This document shows positions 17,291 through 27,232 of a stretch of DNA of 64,000 nucleotides, in pieces. Below the pieces are notes generated by a model. It ran no database searches. It saw only the letters and a list, made by a program, of their open reading frames with translations, and was not told where the DNA came from. Where the stretch lies: positions 62,001 through 126,000 of the forward strand of contig JAFAFA010000061.1 in assembly GCA_023423695.1 (NCBI GenBank). The letters are read 5' to 3'. The stretch's first letter is position 1. Each line of letters begins with the position of its first letter. Both the position numbers and the translations under genes were made by a program. Origin of the DNA: Pseudomonadota bacterium. GTDB lineage: Bacteria; Pseudomonadota; Alphaproteobacteria; Azospirillales; Azospirillaceae.

Positions 17291-18439
17291 TCACGTCAGG
17301 TTGACGAGCAGGGCCTCCAGCATGCGGTCGCAGGCGGACAGCTGTTCCTCGGTGATGAACTCGTCCGGCTTGTGGGCTTCGCCGATGCTGCCGGGGCCGC
17401 ACACCACGGTGGGCATGGACAGCCGGCGCTGGAACAATCCGCCTTCCGTTCCGAAGGAGATCTTGCCGGTGCTGTTGCCGCCGGTCAGCGCCTTGACGAA
17501 CGCCACCACCTCCGCGCTGCCGTCGGTGTCGAGCGCCGGATAGCTGGACAGTTCGCCGATCGACAGTCCGGCGGTGGGGAAGTCGGCACGCAGCCGCCGG
17601 ACGATGCCGTCGGCCTCCTCCCGGATGCTATCCAGAAGCGGTTCCACCGGATCCTGCGGCAGATGGCGGATTTCGAAGTCGAGACGGCAGCGGTTCGGCA
17701 CGATATTCAGCGCTTCGCCGCCCTGGATGACCCCGGCATGGATCGTGGTCCACGGCACGTCGTAGGCGTCGTCATGCGCGCCTTCGTCGCGCAGCCGGTC
17801 CTGGATGCGGCGCAATCCCGTCAGCAGGTCGCTCGCGATGTGGATCGCGTTCAAACCCTGCGGCGCGAGGCTCGAATGGCATTCGACGCCGTGGCACTCG
17901 GCGCTGAGCGCCGTCTTGCCCTTGTGGGCGGTGACCACCTGCATGCTTGTCGGCTCGCCGACGATGCAGAAGCGCGGACGGACGGGCAGGGCCGCCATCA
18001 TCTCGATCAGGCGGCGGACGCCGAGACAGCCGACCTCCTCGTCATAGGACAGGGCCAGATGCAGCGGCTGGGACAGGGTCCGTCCGGCGGCGCGGTCGAA
18101 CAGGGCGAGGCTTGCGGCGATGAAACCCTTCATGTCGGCGGTGCCCCGGCCGAACAGCTTGCCGTCGCGGCGGATCAGCCGGAAGGGGTCGCCGGTCCAG
18201 GCCTGTCCTTCGACCGGCACCACGTCGCTGTGCCCCGACAGCATGACGCCGGGACGATCGGCGGGGCCGAGGGTCGCGAACAGGTTGGCCTTGCGGCCAT
18301 CCTCGCTCGGCACCAGCCATGTGGCGGCACCGGCGGCCTCCAGCCGCTCCTGCACCCAGCGGATCAGCTCCAGGTTGCTGTCGCGGCTGACGGTGCGGAA
18401 GGCAACCAGCCGTTCCAGAATGTCGATGGTCGCCGTCAT
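17291..18439 (-). CDS. argE: ArgE-type M20 deacylase (acetylornithine deacetylase family)
   Basis: A 382-residue zinc-dependent amidohydrolase of the M20 family. The metal-site motifs are LSGHSDVVPV, GRGTADMKGF, YDEEVGC and the closing GSIGEAHKPDEFI; the dimerisation lid is in the middle. It is closest to acetylornithine deacetylase (N-acetyl-L-ornithine to ornithine plus acetate). Here it is the last gene of a peptide-transport and formimino/guanidino catabolic cluster, so it may instead remove an N-acyl group from the pathway's intermediate. It lies 30 bases after the HutF-type gene, in the same unit. Confidence 0.85.
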   Translation of the reverse strand: MTATIDILERLVAFRTVSRDSNLELIRWVQERLEAAGAATWLVPSEDGRKANLFATLGPADRPGVMLSGHSDVVPVEGQAWTGDPFRLIRRDGKLFGRGTADMKGFIAASLALFDRAAGRTLSQPLHLALSYDEEVGCLGVRRLIEMMAALPVRPRFCIVGEPTSMQVVTAHKGKTALSAECHGVECHSSLAPQGLNAIHIASDLLTGLRRIQDRLRDEGAHDDAYDVPWTTIHAGVIQGGEALNIVPNRCRLDFEIRHLPQDPVEPLLDSIREEADGIVRRLRADFPTAGLSIGELSSYPALDTDGSAEVVAFVKALTGGNSTGKISFGTEGGLFQRRLSMPTVVCGPGSIGEAHKPDEFITEEQLSACDRMLEALLVNLT

Positions 18440-18469
18440 GGAAATTTCCTCGCGTCTTCGATGAGCGTC

Positions 18470-19867
18470 TCAGGCGGCATTCAGCCGGTCGACGGCGCGA
18501 CGCCAGCCGTTGCGGATCGTATCGGCATCGACATGCCGGCCGTCCCGCACCACCAGCCGTCCCCCCGCCACCACGTCGCGCACCGCGTCGCGGGCGCCGG
18601 CGAAGACGTAGGAGTCCAGCAGCATGTCGCCGGTCCGGCCGTACAGCCGCGGGTCGTCCGGGTTCAGCACGACCAGATCGGCGCGCTGGCCCGTTGCGAG
18701 ACCGCCCGCCGGCCCCGGCAGGCCCAGCGCCTGCGCGCCTCCGGCCACCGCTGCCCGGTAGAGCGCCGCCCCGGTCGAGGCGCCGGCTTCCGGCGCCAGC
18801 AGGTTGCGCCGCCTCGCGGCCAGACGCTGCCCGAACTCCAGCAGCCGCAATTCCTCCGCGGCGTCGATGATGACCTGACTGTCGGACCCGACGCCGAACC
18901 GTCCGCCTTGGGACAGGAAATCGCGGGCCGGGAACAGCCCGTCGCCCAAATCCGCCTCCGTCGTCGGGCAGAGGCCGGCGACAGCGCCCGACGCCGCGAT
19001 CCCCGCAACCTCGTCCGGCGTGACGTGGGTCGCATGGACGAGGCACCAGGACGGTCCCAGCCAGCCGCGGTCGAGCAGCCATTCCACCGGCCGCCGGCCC
19101 GACCAAGCAAGGCAGGCATCCACCTCCGCCGTCTGTTCGGCGACATGGATGTGGATCGGTGCCGCCGGATCGAGCGACGACAGCCCGTCCAGCGCCGCCG
19201 CCATCGCGTCGGGCGACACCGCCCGCAGGGAATGCAGTGCGAGGCCGGTGCGGTGGCCGCCGGGTACGGCGCGGCAGGCCTCGACGATCCTCAGCAGCCT
19301 GTCGGGATCGTTCAGGAAGCGGCGCTGCCCCTCGCCCGCCGGCTGGCCGCCGAAGCCGCCCTGGGCATAGAGCACCGGCAGGTGGGTCAGCCCGATGCCG
19401 GCGGCGTCCGCCGCGGCGAGGATGCGTTTCGACGTCTCGGCCACATCGGCATAGGGCCGGCCGCCGGCATCGTGGTGGAGGTAATGGAACTCCGCCACCG
19501 AGGTATAGCCCCGCTCCAGCATCTCGGCATAGGCCATCGCCGCAACCGCCTGGATGCTGTCGGGATCGATGCGGCCGACGAAGCCGTACATCACCTCCCG
19601 CCAGGTCCAGAAGCTGTCCTCCGCCGGCCCGGCCCGCTCGGTCAGCCCGGCCATCGCCCGCTGGAAGGCGTGGCTGTGCAGGTTCGGCATGCCGGGGACG
19701 ACCGGGCCGGCAGCCCGCTCGGTGCCGGCGGGCGGAGCGTCAAGCCCCGCCTCCAGCCCGGCGATCATCCCCTGCGCGTCGAAGCGCAGCAGCACCCCCG
19801 ATGCCCAGCCGCCGGCCAGCAGCGCCCGCTCGCAGAACAGCCGGTCCAGCCGGCGCGCGGCAGTCAT
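18470..19867 (-). CDS. hutF: Formimidoylglutamate deiminase (HutF)
   Basis: A 465-residue amidohydrolase-superfamily enzyme. Metal ligands His64 and His66 are in MPNLHSHAFQR, with further ligands in HIHVAEQTAEVD, LVHATHV and GSDSQV; the Pro/Asn-rich PNLHSHAFQRAMAGLTER run is typical of HutF. HutF converts N-formimino-L-glutamate to N-formyl-L-glutamate plus ammonia in histidine breakdown. No hutU, hutH, hutI or hutG lies here. Instead it is set among a peptide transporter, a ureohydrolase and RidA, so the physiological substrate could be a related formimino or guanidino compound. Confidence 0.87.
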   Translation of the reverse strand: MTAARRLDRLFCERALLAGGWASGVLLRFDAQGMIAGLEAGLDAPPAGTERAAGPVVPGMPNLHSHAFQRAMAGLTERAGPAEDSFWTWREVMYGFVGRIDPDSIQAVAAMAYAEMLERGYTSVAEFHYLHHDAGGRPYADVAETSKRILAAADAAGIGLTHLPVLYAQGGFGGQPAGEGQRRFLNDPDRLLRIVEACRAVPGGHRTGLALHSLRAVSPDAMAAALDGLSSLDPAAPIHIHVAEQTAEVDACLAWSGRRPVEWLLDRGWLGPSWCLVHATHVTPDEVAGIAASGAVAGLCPTTEADLGDGLFPARDFLSQGGRFGVGSDSQVIIDAAEELRLLEFGQRLAARRRNLLAPEAGASTGAALYRAAVAGGAQALGLPGPAGGLATGQRADLVVLNPDDPRLYGRTGDMLLDSYVFAGARDAVRDVVAGGRLVVRDGRHVDADTIRNGWRRAVDRLNAA

Positions 19868-19903
19868 CGTCCGATCCTCCCCATCGCACTCACCTTGCCG
19901 CCG

Positions 19904-20863
19904 TCACTTGGCGTCGAAATAGCCGGCCTGGATGGTCTTGCCGATCAGGTTGCAGATGATGCGGCCGGCGGTGATGGCGGTGATGCCGTTGAGATCCTTC
20001 TTGGGCGTGATCTCCACGATGTCCATGCCGACGACGCGGCCCTTGGCCACCAGCCCGTGGATCAGGGTGCGGATCTGCGGATAGGTGACGCCGCCGGGCG
20101 CCGGGCCGTTGACCGCCGGCATGATGGTCGGGTCCATGCCGTCGGCGTCGATGGTCAGGTAATAGCGGCCGCCGTCGGGGATGCGGTCCAGAACGGCCTT
20201 CATCCCGATGTCCTGCAACTCCACGTCGGGGACCAGAACCGCGCCGTAGGACAGCGCCGCCTCCACCTCTTCCGGGCGGGCACTGCCGGCCGAGCGCAGG
20301 CCGATCTGGAAGATCTGGCCGATGTGGTCCATTTCCGCGGCGCGGCGGATCGGGCTGGAATAGCCGTTGCGGGCGCCGTTCACGTCGTCGCGCCAATCCA
20401 GATGGGCGTCGATGTGGACCAGCGTGATCGGCCCCTGGTCGTCATAGGCGCGCAGCACCGGAATCGGGATGCCGTGGTCGCCGCCGATGACGATGGGCAG
20501 CATGCCCCTGGCCAGCATCCGGCGCACCACCGCCTCTGCATTGCGGTAATGCAGGTCGAGGTCGCGCGGATCGGCCTTCACGTCGCCGCAATCCACCACC
20601 TTGATGTCCTTGCCGCCCAGCAGCGGACCGCCGATGTCGAAATCCCAGCGCTCCAGCTTGCGCAGCGCCCGCTCGGTGTAGCGGCGCACCCAGGTCGGCG
20701 CATTGGTCTGGTCGTTCGTCACCTCGTCGATCGAATAGGGATCGCCGTAGGGAATGCCGAGGATGCCGATATGGCCGTCGAGCTGGTCGATGTCGGTGCA
20801 GATCGGGAAGTCGAGGAAGCTCTGCAGTTCGCGGCGCGGCGGGTTGGTCAGGCTGGTGCTCAT
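19904..20863 (-). CDS. Ureohydrolase (agmatinase/formiminoglutamase superfamily)
   Basis: A 319-residue binuclear manganese enzyme: GGDHG at residues 127-131, HIDAHLD at 150-156 and IDADGMDP in the C-terminal half give all the metal ligands. Family members split guanidino or formimino groups (agmatine, guanidinobutyrate, formiminoglutamate). The sequence looks agmatinase-like rather than HutG-like, but specificity cannot be set from motifs. It lies 54 bases after RidA and 37 before the HutF-type gene, in one transcription unit. Confidence 0.87.
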   Translation of the reverse strand: MSTSLTNPPRRELQSFLDFPICTDIDQLDGHIGILGIPYGDPYSIDEVTNDQTNAPTWVRRYTERALRKLERWDFDIGGPLLGGKDIKVVDCGDVKADPRDLDLHYRNAEAVVRRMLARGMLPIVIGGDHGIPIPVLRAYDDQGPITLVHIDAHLDWRDDVNGARNGYSSPIRRAAEMDHIGQIFQIGLRSAGSARPEEVEAALSYGAVLVPDVELQDIGMKAVLDRIPDGGRYYLTIDADGMDPTIMPAVNGPAPGGVTYPQIRTLIHGLVAKGRVVGMDIVEITPKKDLNGITAITAGRIICNLIGKTIQAGYFDAK

Positions 20864-20916
20864 GGTGGCGGTTCTTCTTGTCGGTTTATGATTGATGGGC
20901 GAAGGGGCGTCGCGCC

Positions 20917-21339
20917 TCAGGCGGCGTCAGGGATCACGGCGGTCGCGTCGACCTCCACCACCCATTCCGGCCGGGCGAGCGCGCTGACCACGATGCCGGT
21001 CGACACCGGATAGACCCCCTTCAGCCATTTGCCGATGGTGCGGTAGACCGGCTCGCGATAGCGCGGGTCGGTGATGTAGACGGTGATCTTGCAGATGTGC
21101 TCCAGCGACGAGCCGGCCTCTTCCAGCAGCATCTTGATGTTTGCCATCGCCTGTTCGGTCTGGCCGGCGGCATCGCCCACCGCGACGCTCTCGCTGGTGT
21201 CGAGGTTCTGGCCGATCTGGCCGCGGACGAAGACCATGGTGCCGCGCGCGACGACGGTCTGGCACAGGTCGTTGTCCAGCGCCTGTTCGGGATAGGTCTT
21301 CTTGGTGTTGAACTGACGGATGCGGGTGTGGACGGTCAT
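20917..21339 (-). CDS. RidA-family enamine/imine deaminase
   Basis: A 140-residue trimeric RidA/YjgF-fold protein. The conserved tail ALARPEWVVEVDATAVIP has the Arg and Glu that define the active RidA subfamilies, and the FVRGQIGQNLD strand is typical. RidA hydrolyses reactive enamines/imines formed by PLP or amine-oxidising enzymes, or in divergent subfamilies acts in a specific catabolic pathway. Its place inside this nine-gene cluster suggests a pathway-specific imine intermediate. Confidence 0.87.
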   Translation of the reverse strand: MTVHTRIRQFNTKKTYPEQALDNDLCQTVVARGTMVFVRGQIGQNLDTSESVAVGDAAGQTEQAMANIKMLLEEAGSSLEHICKITVYITDPRYREPVYRTIGKWLKGVYPVSTGIVVSALARPEWVVEVDATAVIPDAA

Positions 21340-21444
21340 GGCGGATTCCCTGATTCGGATGGTCGGAATCGGTTCGAAAAGGTAAGGGGAGGGCGTCCGG
21401 CGCCCCCGCGGGTGTGCCGGTGACGGGCGCGCCGGAGCGGCGGG

Positions 21445-23571
21445 TCAGTGCCGGGCGTCGCCCCCCATGAGTTCCGGAAAGACCGACGCGCGTTCGGCCA
21501 GCGTCGCCAGCGGGATGTGGCAGGCGATCCGGTGGCCGTCGGCCGTGGCATGGACCGGCGGGGCCTGTTCGTCGCAGACGCTCCCCAGCTTGCGGGGGCA
21601 GCGGGCGGCGAAGGCGCAGCCCTTGGCGCCGGGGGCGGCGTTGGCGTCCTCCAGAAGGATCCGCGGCGCTTCCTGCCCGTCCTCCGCCAGCCGGGGCACG
21701 GCGGACAGCAGCGCCTCGGTATAGGGATGGTAGGGCGGGCGAAGCACGCTGGCGATCGGGCCTTCCTCGCAGATGGTGCCGCCATAGACGACCAGGACAC
21801 GGTCGGCGATGTGCGACACCACGGCGATGTCGTGGGTGATGAAGAGATAGGACAACCCCATCTCGTCGCGCAGCTCGGCCAGCAGGTTCAGGATGTTGGC
21901 CTGCACGGAGACGTCGAGCGCCGACACCGCCTCGTCGCAGACCACGAAGTCCGGATTGGTGGCGAGCGCGCGGGCGATGTTCACGCGCTGGCGCTCGCCG
22001 CCGCTCAACTCGTGCGGATAGCGGTCGGCATAGGCGGCCGGCAGCCCGACGCGGGTCAGCAGGCCGGCGATGGTCTTACCCCGCTCCTCCGCGTCGCCGT
22101 GGCCGGCCAGCACCAGCGGCCGGTCCATTGCCGCCCCGATGGTCTTGCGCGGGTTCAGCGAGGCGGCGGAGTTCTGGAAGACGAGCTGGGCCCGGCGGCG
22201 CAGATCCTGGTCGCCGCGCCTGACCCGCTCCGTCAGGTCGGTGCCGTCGAACAGCACGGTGCCGGCGCTGGGTTCGGTCAGCGCCAGCAGGGCACGGCCG
22301 ATGGTGCTCTTGCCGCTGCCGCTTTCGCCGACCACGCCCACCACCTCGCCGCGGCCGACGGTGAAGGACACGTCGTCCACCGCCACGGTGCCGCTGCGGC
22401 GCAGCCAGGGCAGGATGGAGCGGTTCGCGCCGTAGACCTTGCGCAGATTCTCCACCTCGACCAGCGGAGTCGACCGCGCCGGCAGCGCCCTGGGCGGGCG
22501 GGCGGCGGCATCCTCGTCCGGCCATGGCGTGCCGGCCAAGGCGTCGGCCTTCCAGCAGCGCACGCCGTCCCCGGCCTCGTCCATCCGCATCGTCTGCGGC
22601 AGGCTGCGGCAGGTCTCCTCGGCGAAGGGGCAGCGGGGGGCGAAGACGCAGCCGGCGGCCTCACCGCTCAGCTTGGCGACCGTGCCGGGGATGGAGGGCA
22701 GGCGGTGGCGGCGGCCCGCGGTGATGCGCGGCAGGGCCGCGACCAGCCCCTTGGCATAGGGATGGGCCGGGCGGGACAGGATGCGGCCGGTCCGCCCCGT
22801 CTCCACCACCACCCCGCCATAGAGCACGGTGACGGTTTCGCAGATCCGGTTGACGATGCCCAGATTGTGGGAAACGAACAGCGCGCTCAGCCGGTGGCTG
22901 TCGCACAGCTTCGCCAGCAGATCGATGATGCGGGCCTCCACCGTCACGTCCAGTGCGGTGGTCGGCTCGTCCAGGATCAGCAGCTTCGGTTCGCAGCCGA
23001 GCGCGGTGGCGATCAGCGCCCGCTGCTGCATGCCGCCCGACAGCTCGTGCGGATAGGATGCTGCCACCCGGCGGGGTTCGCGGATGCCGACCTCGGCCAG
23101 CAGTTCCTCCACCCGGACTGCGGCCTGCCGGGGGGAGAGGCCCTTGTGCTGGATCAGCGGTTCGGCGATCTGGCGGCCGACGGTCAGCGCCGGGTTCAGC
23201 GAGGTGAAGGGATCCTGGAAGACAGCGGCGATCCTGTCCCCGCGCAGCGCCCGACGCTCGGCCGCCGGCAGCCGGCGGAGGTCGACGCCGTCGAACAGGA
23301 TCTCGCCGGCATCCACCCGTCCCCCGCCGCCCAGCAGATCGAGGATCGCCATGGCGACCGTGCTCTTGCCCGATCCGGATTCGCCGACCAGTCCCATCAC
23401 CTCGCCGGGGCGGATGGCGAAGCTGACGTCGCTGGCCGCGCGCAGCGTGCCGCGGGCATTGCCGTAGCTGATGGTCAGGCCGCGGATGTCCAGCAACGGC
23501 GCCGGTGCAGGCGTCATGTCCGGAGCGGTGGCCGGCGGCAGGGTCGGACGCGCTTGCGGAGCGGTCATCAT
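21445..23571 (-). CDS. Dipeptide ABC transporter ATPase, DppD-DppF fusion
   Basis: A 708-residue protein with two full ABC domains: GESGSGKST plus LSGGMQQRA in the first half and GESGSGKST plus LSGGERQRV in the second. Each half ends in the Oligo_HPY region with clustered cysteines (CVFAPRCPFAEETC; CAFAARCPRKLGSVC), which often bind an iron-sulfur centre in Dpp/Opp ATPases. It therefore replaces separate DppD and DppF. The start at 23571 has GGGAG nine bases upstream and overlaps the permease stop region. It energises the two permeases encoded just upstream. Confidence 0.9.
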   Translation of the reverse strand: MMTAPQARPTLPPATAPDMTPAPAPLLDIRGLTISYGNARGTLRAASDVSFAIRPGEVMGLVGESGSGKSTVAMAILDLLGGGGRVDAGEILFDGVDLRRLPAAERRALRGDRIAAVFQDPFTSLNPALTVGRQIAEPLIQHKGLSPRQAAVRVEELLAEVGIREPRRVAASYPHELSGGMQQRALIATALGCEPKLLILDEPTTALDVTVEARIIDLLAKLCDSHRLSALFVSHNLGIVNRICETVTVLYGGVVVETGRTGRILSRPAHPYAKGLVAALPRITAGRRHRLPSIPGTVAKLSGEAAGCVFAPRCPFAEETCRSLPQTMRMDEAGDGVRCWKADALAGTPWPDEDAAARPPRALPARSTPLVEVENLRKVYGANRSILPWLRRSGTVAVDDVSFTVGRGEVVGVVGESGSGKSTIGRALLALTEPSAGTVLFDGTDLTERVRRGDQDLRRRAQLVFQNSAASLNPRKTIGAAMDRPLVLAGHGDAEERGKTIAGLLTRVGLPAAYADRYPHELSGGERQRVNIARALATNPDFVVCDEAVSALDVSVQANILNLLAELRDEMGLSYLFITHDIAVVSHIADRVLVVYGGTICEEGPIASVLRPPYHPYTEALLSAVPRLAEDGQEAPRILLEDANAAPGAKGCAFAARCPRKLGSVCDEQAPPVHATADGHRIACHIPLATLAERASVFPELMGGDARH

Positions 23572-23572
23572 C

Positions 23573-24436
23573 TCAGTGCGCTCCCGTGTTGCGGGGGTCG
23601 AGCAGGGCACGCAGCCCGTCGCCCAGCAGGTTGATGCCGATCACCGCGATGGCCAGGGCGAAACCGGGGCACAGCGCGATCCACGGCGCCTGTTCCACGA
23701 AGGGCCGCGCCTCGCTGATCATCAGGCCCCAGTCGGAGGAGGGCGGCTGCGCCCCCATGCCGATGAAGCTGAGCGAGGCGCCGAGCAGGATGGCGAAGAC
23801 CACGCGCAGGCTGGCCTCAACCGCCAGCGGCGGCCAGATGTTCGGCAGGATTTCCTTGAACAGGATGTAGGTCGCGCTCTCTCCGCGCAGGCGGGCGGCG
23901 GTGATGAACTCCTCCTGCATCAGTTCCAGGGTGATGGCGCGGGTCAGGCGCACCACCTGCGGCACATAGACGATGCCGATGGCGGCGATGGCCTTCCACT
24001 GCGCCGGCGGGGTGACGGCCAGGACCAGGATGCCCAGCAGGATCGGCGGGAAGGACATCAGCACGTCCATGGCGCGCATGATCGCCTCGCCGACGCGCCC
24101 GCCCTTGTAGCCGGCGACCAGCCCCAGCGGAACGCCGGCGAGCAGGCTCAGCGCCGTGGCGGCGACACCCATCAGCAGCGAGCTGCCGGTGCCGACCAGG
24201 GTGCGGCTGAACACGTCGCGGCCGAACTCGTCGGTGCCGAACCAGAAATCGGCCCCCGGCGGCTGCAGCCGGCTCAGGATGTTCATCTCGTCGTAAGGGT
24301 AGGGCGCGAGCCAGGAGCCGGCGACGGCCGCGACCACCAGCGGGGCCAGCAGGACGATGCCGATGATCAGCGAGCCGGGCAGCGAGGACATATGCAGGCG
24401 CCGCGGGGTGGAGCGGACGGAAGTCGCGTCGGTCAT
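23573..24436 (-). CDS. Dipeptide/oligopeptide ABC permease, DppC type
   Basis: A 287-residue inner-membrane protein with about six segments. The periplasmic WFGTDEFGRDVFSRTLVGT motif is the hallmark of the DppC/OppC half, and the cytoplasmic EEFITAARLRGES coupling loop contacts the ATPase. It starts one base after the DppB-type stop codon and ends against the start of the ATPase, so the three are tightly linked. It pairs with the DppB-type permease to form the channel. Confidence 0.92.
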   Translation of the reverse strand: MTDATSVRSTPRRLHMSSLPGSLIIGIVLLAPLVVAAVAGSWLAPYPYDEMNILSRLQPPGADFWFGTDEFGRDVFSRTLVGTGSSLLMGVAATALSLLAGVPLGLVAGYKGGRVGEAIMRAMDVLMSFPPILLGILVLAVTPPAQWKAIAAIGIVYVPQVVRLTRAITLELMQEEFITAARLRGESATYILFKEILPNIWPPLAVEASLRVVFAILLGASLSFIGMGAQPPSSDWGLMISEARPFVEQAPWIALCPGFALAIAVIGINLLGDGLRALLDPRNTGAH

Positions 24437-24437
24437 G

Positions 24438-25394
24438 TCAGGAGGCCCTCATGCCGTGGCGGATCTTCGGGTTCACGAAGGCGTAGAGCAGGTCGGCGGT
24501 CAGGTTGGCGAGACAGTAGGCGGCGGACACGATCAGGATGGTCGCCTGGATCAGCGGCAGGTCGTGACGCTGGATGGCGAACAGCAGCAGCCGTCCCATG
24601 CCGGGATAGGAGAAGATCGTCTCGATCACCACCACGCCGCCCAGGATCAGGCCGAAATCGATGGCCAGCACCGTGATGGTCGGCAAAAGCGCGTTTTTCA
24701 GCGCATGGCGCAGGATGACCACCGATTCCGGCATGCCCTTGGCGCGGGCGAACTTCACGTAGTTGGTCTGGAGAACGTCGATCATGCTGGAGCGGGTCAG
24801 CCGGGCGATGCGGGCCAGCAGCATCAGCACCAGCGTGACGACCGGCAGCACCAGATGGGCGGCCCAGGGCAGGAAGCCCTCGGCGATCGGGGTATAGCCG
24901 CCGGTGGGCAGCAGTTTCAGGTAGCTGCCGAAGATCAGGACCAGCACGATGGCCCAGAAGAAGTCGGGAACCGCGATGCCGAGATAGGAAATTCCGGAGA
25001 CCATCTGGTCGGTCAGCTTGCCGCGCCGCACCGCCGCCAGCACGCCGAGCGCGATGCCGACCACCGCCACCACCACCAGCGCCACGACGGCCAGCACCAG
25101 CGACCGGGCCAGCGCCTCCATCAGGATGGGGCCGATCGGCTGTTCCAGCACCAGCGAGCGGCCGAGGTCGCCCTGCAGGATGCCGGAGGCCCAGCGGCCA
25201 TACTGGACGATCAGCGGCTGGTCGAGGCCAAGCTTGACCGCGATGGCGTCCACGACTTCCTTGGAGGCGAACTGGCCGGCGATCATCGAAGCGACGTCGC
25301 CCGGCATCGCCTGGGTCACCAGGAAGATCAGGACCGACATGACGACCAGGATCAGCGCCAGGGAGGCGAGCCGGGTCAGGAAGTAGGCAAACAT
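24438..25394 (-). CDS. Dipeptide/oligopeptide ABC permease, DppB type
   Basis: A 318-residue six-segment permease. It has the DppB N-terminus (FLTRLASLALILVVMSVLIF, VTQAMPGD), the LGLDQPLIVQYGRW region, and the coupling loop TNYVKFARAKGMPES. The solute-binding protein gene lies 67 bases upstream in the same direction. Together with the DppC-type partner it forms the channel for a peptide-like or nickel/opine-like solute; the solute is unknown. Confidence 0.92.
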   Translation of the reverse strand: MFAYFLTRLASLALILVVMSVLIFLVTQAMPGDVASMIAGQFASKEVVDAIAVKLGLDQPLIVQYGRWASGILQGDLGRSLVLEQPIGPILMEALARSLVLAVVALVVVAVVGIALGVLAAVRRGKLTDQMVSGISYLGIAVPDFFWAIVLVLIFGSYLKLLPTGGYTPIAEGFLPWAAHLVLPVVTLVLMLLARIARLTRSSMIDVLQTNYVKFARAKGMPESVVILRHALKNALLPTITVLAIDFGLILGGVVVIETIFSYPGMGRLLLFAIQRHDLPLIQATILIVSAAYCLANLTADLLYAFVNPKIRHGMRAS

Positions 25395-25461
25395 GGCGGC
25401 ATCCCTGTCGGAAGGAGGAGGGGACCGCCGGCGGCGGGCGCGGCCGGTCCCCGGTTCGGCC

Positions 25462-26964
25462 TCAATCGACCGACACGTTGCGCAGGTCGAGGAACATCAT
25501 CGGATGCGACTGGAACCCCTTGACCTTGGCGTTCAACCCGTTGATGTGGTTGATGACGTAGGGAATGACGCCCGGCGAATCCTCCACCGCCAGAGCCTGG
25601 ACCTGGGTGTAGAGCGACTTCGCCTCATCCTCGCTCTTGGCCTGGCGGGCGCCGTCCAGCAGCGTGTCCATCTTCGGGTTGGAATAGCTCCACAGCGCGG
25701 TGTTCCACGACCCGCGCGAATGGTACCAGGGGTAGACCGACGTATCGATGGTCGGGCGGCTGAAGAAGCCGTCGATGTAGAAGCCGGCCTTCCCCTCGAT
25801 GTCCTTCAGGAAGACGTCGAACGGCACGCGCTGCACGTTGACGGTGATGCCGGCCGGCTTCAGCAGTTCACGCACGGCAAGGCCGAGCCGCTCGCGGGTG
25901 GCACGGCCGGCGGGCGTGTGCAGAGTGACCTCGAACCCATTGGGATATCCCGCTTCGGCCAGCAGCTTCTTCGCGCCCGCCGGATCGCCCTTGGCGATCT
26001 TCAGGTCCTTGTTGAAGAAGGGATGGCTGGGCGGGATCGGCGAATGGGTCGGCGTGCCGTTGCCGAACAGCGCGATCTGGGTGATGGTCTGCTTGTCCAG
26101 CGCCATCGACACCGCCTTGCGCACGCGGGGGTCGTCGAAAGGCTTCACCGTGTTGTTCATGATGACGCCGTCCCAGGTGGATGTCGGGACGGAATCGACC
26201 TTCAGCTTCGTGTCGGCCTTGACCTTCTCGATGGCCTCCAGCGGCAGGTTCCACACCAGATCCAGTTCGCCGGTGGTCAGCGCCGCCACCTGGGCCGCCG
26301 ATTCCGGCAGGATCCGCACCACCACCTCGTCCAGCTTCGGCAGGCCCGGTTCGAAGTAGTTGGCGTTGCGCTTCAGGACGATGCGGTCGCCGGGGGCGAA
26401 GGACACGAATTCGAAAGGACCGGTGCCGACCGGCTTGGTGGCCAGGGTGTCGACGGCGTCGCGCGGAACGATGCGCGCCTGCCGCTCGCCGAACAGTTCG
26501 GCAAAGCCTGCATAGGGGCTCTTCAGCTGGAACTGGACGGTTGCCGGGTCCAGCGCCTTCATCGACTCCACGATCTCGAAATTGACGCGGGCGGTGGAAC
26601 CGGTCGCCTTGTCCTGGATGCGGGCGATGCTGGCGACGACGTCCTCGGCTTCCAGGTCGCGGCCGTTATGGAACTTCACGCCCTTACGGAGATGGAAGGT
26701 CCAGGTCTTCAGATCGTCGCTGTGTTCCCAGCGTTCGGCCAGATCGGGCTTCACCTTCATGTCATGGCCGATGATGGTTAGGCCGTTGAAGATCAGGTAG
26801 GCGGCGACATACTCCTGCCCGCCCTTCATCTTGGCGGGATCGAGCGTGTTCAGGTTGGAGTCGACCGAGACCTTGAGCGTGCCCGCAGCCTGGACCGACA
26901 TCGCCGTTCCGGACAGGAGGATCGCCGAGAGCACGGCCCGTGCCACCAAACGTCGCATCATCAT
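25462..26964 (-). CDS. Solute-binding protein, family 5 (DppA/OppA type)
   Basis: A 500-residue periplasmic binding protein with signal peptide (VARAVLSAILLSGTAMSVQAA). The family-5 pattern is clear: NTLDPAKMKGGQEYV, LTIIGHDMKVKPDLAERWE, KTWTFHLRKGVKFHNGRDLEAEDV, and the C-terminal GVIPYVINHINGLNAKVKGF. Three consecutive ATGs occur at 26964-26956; GAGGGG sits about five bases before the first. It captures the solute for the adjacent transporter. A regulatory palindrome lies about 290 bases upstream, overlapping the end of the preceding gene, which suggests its own promoter. Confidence 0.9.
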   Translation of the reverse strand: MMMRRLVARAVLSAILLSGTAMSVQAAGTLKVSVDSNLNTLDPAKMKGGQEYVAAYLIFNGLTIIGHDMKVKPDLAERWEHSDDLKTWTFHLRKGVKFHNGRDLEAEDVVASIARIQDKATGSTARVNFEIVESMKALDPATVQFQLKSPYAGFAELFGERQARIVPRDAVDTLATKPVGTGPFEFVSFAPGDRIVLKRNANYFEPGLPKLDEVVVRILPESAAQVAALTTGELDLVWNLPLEAIEKVKADTKLKVDSVPTSTWDGVIMNNTVKPFDDPRVRKAVSMALDKQTITQIALFGNGTPTHSPIPPSHPFFNKDLKIAKGDPAGAKKLLAEAGYPNGFEVTLHTPAGRATRERLGLAVRELLKPAGITVNVQRVPFDVFLKDIEGKAGFYIDGFFSRPTIDTSVYPWYHSRGSWNTALWSYSNPKMDTLLDGARQAKSEDEAKSLYTQVQALAVEDSPGVIPYVINHINGLNAKVKGFQSHPMMFLDLRNVSVD

Positions 26965-27232
26965 GAAAGCCCCTCTGTTTTCCGGTCCTTGCGGTGGACC
27001 TTGGTTTCCGCTCGAACCAAACGGTGTCACAAGGCAGCGGCAGGAGGAAAGGGCGGCGGAAGGACGGCCGATCAGGCAAATTTCTGCCCAATTGTTGCGC
27101 AATCGAAGCCCGCGCATGGTTTTTGTGCAGCGCACGCGCTGGAAAGTTGCTGAAAACCATGCCTTTTTTGGCGATTGTTCGGCATTGCAGCTTGGTCGGA
27201 AAACAGGCGGTCACGGATGCTCCTGCGGCGCA

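Noticed and set aside
17207..21013. Very long plus-strand open frame (over 1,200 codons)
   Set aside because: It is antisense to the ArgE-, HutF- and ureohydrolase-type genes; a GC-rich genome produces such shadow frames, and the translation is low-complexity His/Arg/Gly.
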